A stretch of 59,056 bases of DNA from Nannocystaceae bacterium (lineage in GTDB: Bacteria > Myxococcota_A > Polyangia > Nannocystales > Nannocystaceae). The stretch lies in the NCBI GenBank assembly GCA_019694555.1, contig JAIBBS010000029.1:1-59056 (forward strand), written 5' to 3'. Below the pieces are notes generated by a model, which made no database searches, was not told the DNA's origin, and saw only the letters and a list, made by a program, of their open reading frames with translations. Position numbers and translations under genes: made by a program. Shown one piece after another: positions 28,153-39,409 of the stretch (position 1 is its first letter; the number at the start of each line of letters is the position of its first letter).

Positions 28153-28944
28153 TCAGACCACCTGGATGGGTCCCTGCGTCGAGCGATCGAAGAACTGCCG
28201 CAGCGCCGGATGACACTCGTGCTCGAGGTCGGACTTGGGACCGTAGTGCACGAGCTTGCCGCGCGCGAGCATGCCGATGGTGTCGGCGATGGTCAGGGCC
28301 TCGGCGGTGTCGTGCGTGATGACGATGAACGAGATGCCCAGGGTCCGGTGCATCTCCATGATGAGCTCGTCGAGCGTGGCGGACATCACCGGGTCGAGCC
28401 CGGAGCTGGGCTCGTCGCACAGCACGATCTCGGGCTCGAGCGCGATGGCCCGCGCGAACGCGACACGCTTGCGCATGCCACCGGAGAGCTCCGACGGGAA
28501 CTTCTGCGCGGCGTTGGGCAGGCCCACGCGCGCGAGCTTGTCCTGCACCTTGGCGCGGATCTCGTCTTCGCCCATGGTGGTGTGCATGCGCATGGGGAAC
28601 GCGACGTTGTCGCCGACGTTGATGTCGTCGAACAGCGCGCCGTCTTGGAACAGCATGCCGAACTTGCGCCGCACGTCGAACAGCAGCCGCCGGTCGCGAC
28701 CGCGGCGGTCGTCGAGCGCAGCGATGTCGTGCGGACCGACGAAGACCTTGCCCTGATCGGGCTTCATCAACCCCACGAGGATGCGCAGCAGCACCGACTT
28801 GCCGGTGCCCGAGGGCCCCAGCAGCACGGTGATGGAGCCCTTGCGCACGCGCAGGCTGACGTCGTCGAGCACGCGGTGCGTGCCGAACGACTTGCTGACG
28901 TGCTGCAGCACGACCGCGTCGTCAGGGCCCGGGGGCGTGTCCAC
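28153..28944 (-). CDS. mlaF: MlaF-type ABC transporter ATPase
   Basis: 263 residues: Walker A GPSGTGKS, Q-loop FQDGALFD, ABC signature LSGGMRKR, Walker B IVLCDEPSSGLDP and switch His in ITHDT. The GALFD(D) and LSGGMRKRVAFARA stretches are characteristic of MlaF-like ATPases that power outer-membrane lipid transport. The GTG start is supported by TATCGT 7 nt upstream. First gene of the mlaFD unit. Confidence 0.93.
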   Translation of the reverse strand: MDTPPGPDDAVVLQHVSKSFGTHRVLDDVSLRVRKGSITVLLGPSGTGKSVLLRILVGLMKPDQGKVFVGPHDIAALDDRRGRDRRLLFDVRRKFGMLFQDGALFDDINVGDNVAFPMRMHTTMGEDEIRAKVQDKLARVGLPNAAQKFPSELSGGMRKRVAFARAIALEPEIVLCDEPSSGLDPVMSATLDELIMEMHRTLGISFIVITHDTAEALTIADTIGMLARGKLVHYGPKSDLEHECHPALRQFFDRSTQGPIQVV

Positions 28945-28951
28945 GAGCGCG

Positions 28952-28957
28952 ACGATA
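28952..28957 (-). promoter_or_regulatory. TANNNT promoter element, mlaFD
   Basis: TATCGT preceded by GG on the minus strand, ending 7 nt before GTG 28944. Confidence 0.5.
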
Positions 28958-28998
28958 CCGCGCGGGTCGCCGGGCGTCGCGCTCGAAGCGACGGCGCG

Positions 28999-29013
28999 TG
29001 CACACGATGTGCA
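28999..29013. promoter_or_regulatory. Palindrome between mlaF and the kinase gene
   Basis: TGCACA-CGA-TGTGCA, a perfect 6-bp inverted repeat with a 3-nt CGA centre. A related CGA-centred palindrome lies at 32283-32295. Candidate operator. Confidence 0.4.
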
Positions 29014-29122
29014 GCGGCCGTGCGCACGACGGGCTCTGCTCGCGCCGCCGCTGCGGCCCCACGCGCGCAGACCGGGCCGGCGGCGGCTTGTCGCGGCCCG
29101 GCGGCGCTGCCACGCTGGGATC

Positions 29123-32248
<3,126 letters not shown>

Positions 32249-32282
32249 GCGGCGTTGCGCACCGCGGTTGCGCACGGCCACG

Positions 32283-32295
32283 GTGCACGATGCAC
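32283..32295. promoter_or_regulatory. Palindrome upstream of the metalloprotease gene
   Basis: GTGCA-CGA-TGCAC, a perfect 5-bp inverted repeat around CGA, 58 bp before the ATG at 32354. Same CGA centre as the palindrome at 28999-29013. Confidence 0.4.
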
Positions 32296-32353
32296 AACTC
32301 GCGCAGCGCGTGCGCATTTGCGGCCCCGCGCTGCCGATCCCACGCTGGACGAC

Positions 32354-33322
32354 ATGCAACGACGGATGGCGACGCGCCGCGGCGCGATCGAGGGTTGGGT
32401 GCTGGCGCTGTGCACGACCGCCACGATGGCGGGCTGTGACGAGCTCGACGCGGGACGACCCGTGCTCGACGACGACGGCCTGCGGGCGCCGGCGGGCGAC
32501 CCACGGCAGGGCAGCGGTGAGGGCGTGATCACGCCGGTGGTGTTCGTGCCGACCGACGAGGACCCTGGCGCCGAACGCATCGCCGCGGTCGACGCGGCGC
32601 TGGCCGACGTGTGGTCGTGGTACGACGTGCAGTTGGGCGATCGCCACCTCGTGGTCGCGCCGCTGCAGGTCGTGCACGGCCAGCGCGATGCCGCGACCTA
32701 CCGCGGCGATCGGGGCGGGCCGGACATCTGGGCGCTGGGTCCCGACGAACTGCGCGCAGCGCTCGGCGCCTCGCCGTGGGACAACGGCCACCTGGTGCTG
32801 CTGGTCGGCGCGGGCCTGTCGGGGTGGGCCGGCGGTGCCGGCAACGGCGTGGCCGGGTTCTCGGTGCTGGGCATGGAGTCGCTCACCGATCCCGCGCGCT
32901 GCGAGGGCAACTGGTGGTGCACGCCGGAGTTCTGGCGCGGCACCGCGATCCACGAGCTCGGCCATGGCCTGACGCTGCCGCACAGCGTCGACCCGTCGAT
33001 CATGGCGTTCCACGGCGACTGGTCCCATCGCGCGCTGCTCGACGAACCCGACTACCCCGAGGTCGCGACCGTGCGCGCGCTGCCGTTCACCGCGCCCGAC
33101 ACGGACGACGGTGGCGCGATGCCGACCGAGCCGGACCCGCCGCCGCCGGACGAGCCGCCGTCGCAGGAGCCCAGCGGCTGTGGCGAGGTCGACTACGCCG
33201 GCCGCTGCGACGACGCGACGTTGGTGTGGTGCGAGGACGAGGTGTTGCGTTCCTACGATTGCGGCGCGGTCGGCATGACGTGTGGATGGCAAGACGATGT
33301 CGTGGGCAACAACTGTCTGTGA
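32354..33322 (+). CDS. Secreted zinc metalloprotease lipoprotein
   Basis: 322 residues. The signal peptide ends in a lipobox (TATMAGC). A metzincin-like domain at about 55-245 carries HELGHGLTLPH (HExxHxxxxxH, three zinc ligands), with a Met turn candidate in PSIMAFHG. A Pro-rich linker and a small Cys-rich C-terminal domain with six cysteines follow, resembling a secreted binding module. It probably degrades extracellular protein. The next gene overlaps its end by 26 bp, so the two should be co-expressed. Confidence 0.85.
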   Translation: MQRRMATRRGAIEGWVLALCTTATMAGCDELDAGRPVLDDDGLRAPAGDPRQGSGEGVITPVVFVPTDEDPGAERIAAVDAALADVWSWYDVQLGDRHLVVAPLQVVHGQRDAATYRGDRGGPDIWALGPDELRAALGASPWDNGHLVLLVGAGLSGWAGGAGNGVAGFSVLGMESLTDPARCEGNWWCTPEFWRGTAIHELGHGLTLPHSVDPSIMAFHGDWSHRALLDEPDYPEVATVRALPFTAPDTDDGGAMPTEPDPPPPDEPPSQEPSGCGEVDYAGRCDDATLVWCEDEVLRSYDCGAVGMTCGWQDDVVGNNCL

Positions 33323-33926
33323 TCGCCGCATCGTCGCGGTGGTCCTCGCGCTCGCCGGCTGCGATCGCGAGACCAGCGGCGTGCGGTGGGGTGTGCCGTG
33401 GGCTGGCTCGGTCGGCGACGACGCGTCGTCGTCGTCGTCGAGCGATGGCGGCGTCGCCGAGCCGATGGACGGCGGCACGCCGGCGGACACCGACGGCCCC
33501 ACGCTGCCCAAGCCCGGCGGGTCCGAGGGCGAGACCGACGCGAGCACCAGCGACGACGCGACCACCGGCGACGACGCGAGCACCAGCGGCGCGCCACCGC
33601 CGGTCGACGAGCCCGATTCCGCGGGCGCCGACGCGGGCGTGCGACCCGACAGTGGACCGTGGTCGAGCTGTGCCGACGGAGTGTGTGCGCCGGGGCTGGG
33701 CTGTCTGCAGGGCGAGTCGGCGGGTGCCACGTGCACCGCGGCGTGCGTCGGCTTCGATCCCGGCGGCTGTCCACCGCCCCCTGGCGAGGTCGTGACCACG
33801 ATCTGCATCGCGGTCGCGGGCCAGGGCGTGTGCGCGCTCGACTGTTCGGGCGGGCTGTCGTGCCCCGCGGGCATGCAGTGCGTGCTCGACCACGACGACG
33901 ACGGCCCCATCGAGGTGTGCCTGTGA
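33297..33926 (+). CDS. Cysteine-containing lipoprotein
   Basis: 209 residues. The signal peptide ends in a lipobox (VVLALAGC). Long Ser/Asp/Thr/Gly low-complexity linker (about 30-115), then a Cys-rich C-terminal domain of about 90 residues (CADGVCAPGLGC, LDCSGGLSCPAGMQC). Function unknown; paired with the metalloprotease by a 26-bp overlap. An ATG 15 bp upstream (33282) is an alternative start. Confidence 0.72.
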   Translation: MSWATTVCDRRIVAVVLALAGCDRETSGVRWGVPWAGSVGDDASSSSSSDGGVAEPMDGGTPADTDGPTLPKPGGSEGETDASTSDDATTGDDASTSGAPPPVDEPDSAGADAGVRPDSGPWSSCADGVCAPGLGCLQGESAGATCTAACVGFDPGGCPPPPGEVVTTICIAVAGQGVCALDCSGGLSCPAGMQCVLDHDDDGPIEVCL

Positions 33927-34000
33927 CCCTCGTGCTCGCGCCCGTCGGCGGGTACGCGGCCCCGCGAGGCGAAGCCAGCGAGCGCGCGGCCACGGTCGGC

Positions 34001-34006
34001 TATGCT
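34001..34006 (+). promoter_or_regulatory. TANNNT promoter element, FHA/AAA+ regulator
   Basis: TATGCT preceded by GGC, ending 9 nt before GTG 34016, which fixes that start. Confidence 0.5.
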
Positions 34007-34015
34007 CGGGTACGC

Positions 34016-35674
34016 GTGGTCGAGATCGCCGACAGCGTCACCATGCAACGCGACCAGCGGGGCGAGGGCGCGCGGCGGACGTTGCTCGTGCTCGGCCCGG
34101 GCTTCCAGACCAGCGTGCCGCTGGGCAGCAGCGGTCGCGTCACCATCGGCCGCGCGAGCGACAACCTCGTCGAGATCGACGAGCCCGACATCTCGCGCCA
34201 CCACCTGGTGCTGCACCTGGGCGCCGAGGTCACGCTCGAGGACCTCGGCAGCAGCAACGGCACGCGCGTCGGCGGCGTCGCGATCGCGCCTGGCACCCGC
34301 ATGCCGCTGCCCGCGGGCGTTCCGGTCGAGCTGGGCTCGACCATGCTGGTGGTGCAGGACCGCGCGATCGCCTCGGGGCCGCGGCGGCTGTGGCCGTGGG
34401 ACTACTTCGAGGCGCGGATCGAAGAGGAGTGCCGCCGCGCGCTGCGTCAGGGCGCGTGCTTCTCGATCCTGCACCTTCGCTGCGAGCAGCGAACCGCCGC
34501 GCCGGCGCTCGAGCGGCGACTCGCAGCGTTGTTGCCCCGGCTCGACGTGGTCGCGCGCTACGTGCCGGGCGAGTACGAGGTGCTGCTGGTGGGCACGCAG
34601 GCGCGCGAGCTCGAGGCCGAGATCCGCACCCTCGTCGCCGCGCTGGTGGACCACGGTGTGGCGCTGACCCTGGGCCACGCACGCTTCCCCGACGACGGCC
34701 GCGAGCCCGACTCGCTGGTCGCAGCGGCGTCGCTGCGGGCGCAGCACGGCGAGGCCTTCGCCGCGGGCGACGAGGGCGCGTCGCTGGTGTCCGCGTCGAA
34801 TGCGATGCACGAGCTGGTGCGCACCATCGAACGGCTCGCGCCCGACACGATGCCGATGCTGATCGTGGGCGAGACCGGCACCGGCAAGGAACTGGTCGCG
34901 CAGGAGATCCACCGCCGCTCGGCCCGCACCGGCGCGTTGGTGCGACTCGACGGCGCCGGCGAAGGCAGCCTCGACCCGGCCGCCGAGCCGATCCGCGCGC
35001 TGCTCGGGCAACGCGGCGCCACGCTGCTCGTCGACGAGGTCTGCGAGCTCTCGCCGGCGCGTCAGGCCGAGCTCGTGCGCCTGCTCGAGACCGTCGAGCG
35101 CATGCACGACGAGGCCGCGGACGCCCCGCGCGTGCTCGCCACCACGCGCTACGACATCGAGGCCGCGGTCGCGAGCGGTCAGCTGCGCATCGATCTCTTC
35201 CACCGCCTCGATGGCGTCACGTTGGTGGTGCCGCCGCTGCGATCACGACGCGAGGATCTCGCGCCGCTGGTCGACGAGTTCGTCGCGCAGGCGTGCGCGC
35301 GACTGAGCCGCGAGCCACCGGTGATCGGCGAGGCGGTGTTGGCGAGGCTTGCGGCCTACCGCTGGCCCGGCAACGTCCGCGAGCTCCGCAACGTCGTCCG
35401 CCGCGCGGTGCTGCTCGCCGACGGCCCGGTGCTGCTGCCGACACATCTGCCGCTGGAGAAGCTCGGCGGCGCCTTCAGCGAGGCCATCGCAGAGGTCGAT
35501 GCGGTCGACCACGTGCGCGCGCAGTTCGAGAGCCTCGAGCGCGAGCGCATCGTCGAGGCGCTCGCACGCGCGGGCGGCAACCAGACCGAGGCCGCCAAGC
35601 TGCTGGGCATCTCGCGGCGGACCCTGGTGAAACGCCTCGATCTGTACGACCTGCCGCGACCGCGCAAGAAGTGA
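34016..35674 (+). CDS. FHA - degenerate GGDEF - AAA+ - Fis regulator lacking GAFTGA
   Basis: 552 residues. FHA domain at about 25-120 (GRASDNLVEIDEPDISRHH, SSNGTRVGG). Residues about 125-265 look like a degenerate GGDEF domain (VARYVPGEYEVLL where RYGGDEF is usual, then LTLGHARFPDDG). AAA+ domain at about 270-480 with Walker A GETGTGKE, Walker B LLVDEV and the [11 protein letters not shown] stretch ([12 protein letters not shown]). Fis HTH at the C-terminus (AKLLGISRRTLVKRL). The segment between Walker A and Walker B is about 35 residues short, and the sigma-54 contact loop GAFTGA is missing, so classical sigma-54 activation is doubtful. Its FHA domain could read the kinase at 29123 (inference). 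Confidence 0.9.
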   Translation: MVEIADSVTMQRDQRGEGARRTLLVLGPGFQTSVPLGSSGRVTIGRASDNLVEIDEPDISRHHLVLHLGAEVTLEDLGSSNGTRVGGVAIAPGTRMPLPAGVPVELGSTMLVVQDRAIASGPRRLWPWDYFEARIEEECRRALRQGACFSILHLRCEQRTAAPALERRLAALLPRLDVVARYVPGEYEVLLVGTQARELEAEIRTLVAALVDHGVALTLGHARFPDDGREPDSLVAAASLRAQHGEAFAAGDEGASLVSASNAMHELVRTIERLAPDTMPMLIVGETGTGKELVAQEIHRRSARTGALVRLDGAGEGSLDPAAEPIRALLGQRGATLLVDEVCELSPARQAELVRLLETVERMHDEAADAPRVLATTRYDIEAAVASGQLRIDLFHRLDGVTLVVPPLRSRREDLAPLVDEFVAQACARLSREPPVIGEAVLARLAAYRWPGNVRELRNVVRRAVLLADGPVLLPTHLPLEKLGGAFSEAIAEVDAVDHVRAQFESLERERIVEALARAGGNQTEAAKLLGISRRTLVKRLDLYDLPRPRKK

Positions 35675-35734
35675 CCCTCGGGCCCACACCGACGCCCGGG
35701 AATCGCCCGAGCCCGCCGTGCGTCGGGTCCCGCG

Positions 35735-36058
35735 ATGTCCCGCATCCGCCGCCGCACCTGGCGAACGATCGCGCTCGCGGCGTTGCTGCTGCTGGCGGCC
35801 GTGTGGCTGCGCTGGGGCCGGCTCGACCAGCTCGACGAGCACACGCTCGCGGTGCGCCTGCTCGAGTCGCGCGGCATCCTGTGCTGGCCGAAGATCGCCC
35901 AGCGCGACCGCGAAGGTGAGCTGTCGATCGTCTGCGCGGACGGCAAGTACCGCTTCGTCGCACAGCTGCCCTGCAGCGAGAGCTTCGCCTGCGGGATGCT
36001 GCACTTCGATGCTGCGTGCTGGGATCGAGTGCCCGAACGCAGCACCGCCGCGGACTGA
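35735..36058 (+). CDS. Small membrane-anchored protein, unknown
   Basis: 107 residues. Basic N-terminus, one transmembrane helix (about 12-27, TIALAALLLLAAVWLRWG), then an 80-residue domain with four cysteines (CWP, VCAD, PCSES and DAACW among the spacings), probably extracytoplasmic and disulfide-bonded. No family recognised. Starts 60 bp after the FHA/AAA+ regulator. Confidence 0.55.
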   Translation: MSRIRRRTWRTIALAALLLLAAVWLRWGRLDQLDEHTLAVRLLESRGILCWPKIAQRDREGELSIVCADGKYRFVAQLPCSESFACGMLHFDAACWDRVPERSTAAD

Positions 36059-36072
36059 ATTGGGCCACCGCA

Positions 36073-36131
36073 GTCGCGGTCCGAACGGCGACGCAACGGC
36101 TGCGTTCGCGTGACCGCGTCGCGGTCGGAAC
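36073..36131. repeat. 14-bp direct repeats, 45 bp apart
   Basis: Copies at 36073-36086 and 36118-36131, 13 of 14 identical, flanking a small inverted repeat. Confidence 0.5.
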
Positions 36132-36193
36132 TCCGAATGTCGTTTGCGGCGCGCCACGTCCTCGCGCGCTGCGGCAGTGACCGTCGGATCATT

Positions 36194-36212
36194 CACGCGA
36201 TCCCACGCGATC
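36194..36212. repeat. Tandem CACGCGATC copies, 10-bp period
   Basis: CACGCGATC at 36194-36202 and again at 36204-36212, on the same face of the helix. Candidate regulator-binding half-sites. Confidence 0.45.
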
Positions 36213-36310
36213 GCACATCGACTCGATGCGCGCGCGCGCAGCGAAGGGAATTTTCTGCGCGGCGCAGCGACGTGCAGCGCTGACGCCGGATCTGTATCTT
36301 GCACAAACGT

Positions 36311-36326
36311 CGGCACCACAACTGCT
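36311..36326 (+). promoter_or_regulatory. Sigma-54-like promoter candidate, histidine kinase gene
   Basis: CGGCACCACAACTGCT keeps the -24 GG and -12 GC at the right spacing with two consensus changes. The predicted start of transcription is 36337, three nt before the ATG. Confidence 0.35.
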
Positions 36327-36339
36327 CGACGACGGTGCA

Positions 36340-37410
36340 ATGGACGACGGTCGCACTTCATCACTCGCTCGCACGGACCTCGCGTCGGCGACGGGCGTGC
36401 GTGCGGTCTCGTCCGACGGCGCGGCCGTGACCGGACGCGCGCTCGACTGCCTCGCCGCCGGACTGCTGGTCGCACGGCGCGGCGTCATCGAGTACGCCAA
36501 TCCCCGCGCGCACGCGCTGCTGGGTCGCGCGCTGCTGGTCGGTACCGCGTTCGCCGAGCTCGGGCTGGGGACCGACGTCGCCGCCAGCGGCGAACCGGCG
36601 CGCTTCGAGCTGGAGATCCAGCCTGCGGGCCAGCCCCCACGGCAGCTCGGCTTCACCATCAGCAGCTGCGGCGACGACCCCCACGGCGAGACGCGGCTGG
36701 TGTTGTTCCAAGACATCTCGCAGCTCGCGACGCTGCGGACCGAGCGGGATCGCCTGCTGCAGCTCGCGGCGATCAACGCGGTGCTGCCCTCGATCCTGCA
36801 CGAGATCCGCAACCCCATCGGCGCCATCACGACCACCATCGAGGTGATGATCGAGGAGGCCCCGGCCGCGACCCAGGCCGACCTCCACGCGATCCTCACG
36901 GTGCTGCGGCAGCTGTCGCTGACGCTGCAGGGTGTCGGTGCGGTCGGTCGCGAGCTGCGTTGCGACCGGCCCTGCGTGGTCGATCTGCCGATCGAAGAGG
37001 CCGCGCGCGTGCTCGAGGCCAAGGCCCGCAGCCGCGGCGTCGCGTTGGTGTGCCGCGTCGAGTCGATGCCGCTGCTGCAGCTGGACCCCGCGGTGCTGCG
37101 GGCGATCGTCGGCAACCTCGTGGAGAACGCCCTCGCCGCGACCGCCGCGGGTGGCCGCGTGCTCGTGACGGCGCACTATGGTGGCGGCGTGTTCCGGGTG
37201 CGGGTCCGCGACAACGGCCGCGGGATGGACCCGCAGACCCTGGCCCACGCCACCGATCTCTTCTTCACGACCAAGCCGCTCGGCAGCGGCATCGGTCTGA
37301 GTCTGTGTGCCCGCGCGGTGCAGACCGCCGGCGGGCAGCTGCGGATCGACAGCCACGTCGGTCTGGGCACCACCGTCGACATCGAGCTCCCCATCGCCTC
37401 GGACCGCTGA
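36340..37410 (+). CDS. Soluble histidine kinase with PAS-like input
   Basis: 356 residues, no transmembrane helix. Residues about 30-130 look PAS-like (CLAAGLLVARRGVIEYANPR and a FQDISQL end). H-box SILHEIRNPIGAITTTIEV, N-box NLVENALAAT, DNGRGMDP and GSGIGLSLC show a complete catalytic core of the NtrB-like class. It heads the Roadblock/globin operon after a 76-bp gap, and the REC protein at 38423 is a likely phospho-acceptor. ATG 36340 is chosen over a 38-codon-longer frame that reads into the regulatory region. Confidence 0.88.
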   Translation: MDDGRTSSLARTDLASATGVRAVSSDGAAVTGRALDCLAAGLLVARRGVIEYANPRAHALLGRALLVGTAFAELGLGTDVAASGEPARFELEIQPAGQPPRQLGFTISSCGDDPHGETRLVLFQDISQLATLRTERDRLLQLAAINAVLPSILHEIRNPIGAITTTIEVMIEEAPAATQADLHAILTVLRQLSLTLQGVGAVGRELRCDRPCVVDLPIEEAARVLEAKARSRGVALVCRVESMPLLQLDPAVLRAIVGNLVENALAATAAGGRVLVTAHYGGGVFRVRVRDNGRGMDPQTLAHATDLFFTTKPLGSGIGLSLCARAVQTAGGQLRIDSHVGLGTTVDIELPIASDR

Positions 37411-37486
37411 GCGGACCGGGCCCCCCACCGGCGCGAGCCGGTGTCTTCGTCGTGCAACGTCCCCTGTTGGAAAGGAAGCGAGTCCC

Positions 37487-37852
37487 ATGTCACGCGTCGA
37501 TCATCTCAATCGTGTCCTCCGCGGCCTGCAGAGCGGCTCACCCGACGTCGAAGCCTCCGCGCTCATCTCCGAAGACGGCCTGATGATCGCGAGCGCCCTG
37601 CCCGCGCACGTCGACGAATCGCGCGTCGCAGGCATGACCGCGACGCTGTTGTCGCTCGGCACCCGTGCCGCGACCGAGCTCGAGCGCGGCGACGTCGAAG
37701 AGGTGCTGGTGCGCGGCAAGGACGGCTATGCCGTGATGATGGCGTCGGGCCAGGGCACGCTGCTGCTGTGCCTCACCAGTGGCGCGGCCAAGCTCGGCCT
37801 CACCTTCCTCGACATGCGCCGCGCGGTCGCGGACATCCGCAAGGTGCTCTGA
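37487..37852 (+). CDS. Roadblock/LC7 domain protein (MglB-like)
   Basis: 121 residues forming one Roadblock/LC7 domain: ASALISEDGLMIASALP, DESRVAGMTATLLSLG, GYAVMMASGQGTLLLCLT and a C-terminal helix. Such proteins act as homodimeric GAPs or scaffolds for Ras-like GTPases such as MglA. No GTPase gene is present in the operon. A purine-rich GGAAAGGAAG lies before the ATG. The protoglobin gene follows after 29 bp. Confidence 0.85.
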   Translation: MSRVDHLNRVLRGLQSGSPDVEASALISEDGLMIASALPAHVDESRVAGMTATLLSLGTRAATELERGDVEEVLVRGKDGYAVMMASGQGTLLLCLTSGAAKLGLTFLDMRRAVADIRKVL

Positions 37853-37881
37853 CCAGCCACGCACTGCCGAGGAGGGCCGCC

Positions 37882-38418
37882 ATGGACATGCAAGTCATCG
37901 AGGAGATGAAGACGTTCTTGAACTTCGGCGCGCAGGACATCGCCAACCTGCGGGCGCTGGGGCCGGTGATGGAGCCGCACCAGCAGCAGATCACCGACAC
38001 GTTCTACGACGTGCTCGGCCAACACGGCCCGACCGCGAAGCTCATCGAGGGCCGCGTCGACCAGCTCAAGCGCACCCACGCGAAGTGGTTCGCGGACCTG
38101 TTCGCGGGCGAGTACGGCCAGCCGTACTTCGAGGGCCGCTGGCGCATCGGCCAGGCCCACGTGCGCATCGGACTCGATCCGTTCTGGGTCGAGGGCGTCA
38201 TGAGCCTCATCCGCACCATGGCCGCGACCGCGATAGCCGCGAACAGCGCGGACCCCAAGGACGTGGCGCAGAAGTACGCGAGTCTGTGCAAGCTGCTCGA
38301 CCTCGACCTGCTCGTCATCAACCTCGCCTACCAGGACGATCGCCTGGCCCGCCTGACCGACTTCACCGGCATGAAGCGGGCGCTGATCGAGAACATCATC
38401 CGCTTGCCCAAGAAGTGA
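37882..38418 (+). CDS. Protoglobin-domain heme sensor
   Basis: 178 residues consisting of a globin domain with no output domain. The segment YFEGRWRIGQAHVRIGLDPF places a candidate proximal heme-ligand His near residue 93, as in protoglobins and globin-coupled sensors. It probably binds heme and senses oxygen, NO or CO, acting through a partner because it lacks a kinase, cyclase or MCP domain. Excellent Shine-Dalgarno (GAGGAGGG) 7 nt before the ATG. The REC gene follows after 4 bp. Confidence 0.87.
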   Translation: MDMQVIEEMKTFLNFGAQDIANLRALGPVMEPHQQQITDTFYDVLGQHGPTAKLIEGRVDQLKRTHAKWFADLFAGEYGQPYFEGRWRIGQAHVRIGLDPFWVEGVMSLIRTMAATAIAANSADPKDVAQKYASLCKLLDLDLLVINLAYQDDRLARLTDFTGMKRALIENIIRLPKK

Positions 38419-38422
38419 GCCC

Positions 38423-39409
38423 ATGTCGCCGCTGGATCCCGCCGCCGTCGTGTCGGACAACGCCGTCGTCCTGGTCGTGGACGACGAGCCGGTCCTGCGC
38501 GCATCGATGGTGCGCGGGCTCGCGCGGCTGCCCCACGTCGAGGTCGTCGACGCGGGGTCGCTGCGCGAGGCCATCGAGCTCATCGACGCGGTGCAACCGC
38601 GGCTGGTGATCTCGGATCTGGACCTGCAGGACGGCACCGGCCTCGACGTGCTCGATGCGCTCGACAAGCGCGGCATGCACCCGCCGGTGTTGTTCGTGTC
38701 GGCCTACACGCTGCGGTTCTCCGGACGCGTGCCGGTACGCCGCGACGTGACGGTGCGGGAGAAGCCGGTGCCGCTCGACGTGCTGCGTGCCGACGTGGTC
38801 GCGCGGCTGGGCGTCGACGTCGAGTCGGAGGAGCCGTTCTCGACCACGGACTACATCCAGCTGGCGTGCATGGGCAACCGCTCGGTCGCGATCGAGCTGC
38901 AGCGCGAGGGCATCACGGTGGGTTCGATCACCGTGCGCGCGGGCGAGCTGTGGTCCGCGCACGATCGCCGTGGCGCCGGCACCGAGGCGCTGCAGCGCCT
39001 GCTGCACGACCCGAGCCTGCGGCCGCGCTGCGGTGGCGTGCGTGCGCCGTTGGGCCCGCGCGACATCACCGGGTCGTGGCAGGGCGTGCTGCTCGAGGCC
39101 GCGCGGCTGCACGACGAGCGGCTGCACGCCGCGCGGCGCGGCGAGGCCCGCGGCAGCGACGGCGTCGACGCGGCCTGGGACGATCTCATCGAGGGCGGTG
39201 AGGCTGCCACGGCGACGTCGGCTGCGACGGCGAGCGACGCGGAGTTCGACGCCTCGTACGAGCGCGGCGTCGATGCCCTGCTGCGCAAGGACTACCTCGC
39301 GGCGCAGCTGGCGTTCACCGACGCGGCCCGCATCGCGCCCGAGGATCCGCGCGTGCGCGCGAACCTGCTGCGTCTCGCGCAACTGGGCTTCGGCGGAGGT
39401 GGAACGTGA
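38423..39409 (+). CDS. Receiver - DUF4388 - TPR protein
   Basis: 328 residues. Receiver domain at about 14-130 (LVVDDEPVLR, phospho-acceptor Asp in VISDLDLQDGTG, Lys in VREKPVPL). A DUF4388-like domain at about 138-240 (FSTTDYIQLACMGNRSVAIE, GSITVRAGELWSAH), a module common in myxobacterial and deltaproteobacterial regulators that binds partners. A short TPR-like segment closes the protein (YERGVDALLRKDYLAAQLAF). No DNA-binding domain, so the output is protein-protein interaction. It overlaps the OmpA-like gene (GTGA). Confidence 0.88.
   Translation: MSPLDPAAVVSDNAVVLVVDDEPVLRASMVRGLARLPHVEVVDAGSLREAIELIDAVQPRLVISDLDLQDGTGLDVLDALDKRGMHPPVLFVSAYTLRFSGRVPVRRDVTVREKPVPLDVLRADVVARLGVDVESEEPFSTTDYIQLACMGNRSVAIELQREGITVGSITVRAGELWSAHDRRGAGTEALQRLLHDPSLRPRCGGVRAPLGPRDITGSWQGVLLEAARLHDERLHAARRGEARGSDGVDAAWDDLIEGGEAATATSAATASDAEFDASYERGVDALLRKDYLAAQLAFTDAARIAPEDPRVRANLLRLAQLGFGGGGT

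Larger units (their letters stand above)
36059..36339 (+). promoter_or_regulatory. Repeat-rich regulatory region upstream of the globin/Roadblock operon
   Basis: 281 bp without a gene. Holds a 14-bp direct repeat with one mismatch (GTCGCGGTCCGAAC at 36073, GTCGCGGTCGGAAC at 36118), a small inverted repeat between them (ACGCA-ACGGC-TGCGT), tandem CACGCGATC copies at 36194 and 36204, a local AT-richer stretch and TATCTT at 36295-36300. The 10-bp spacing of the tandem copies equals one helical turn, as expected for activator sites. Confidence 0.45.
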
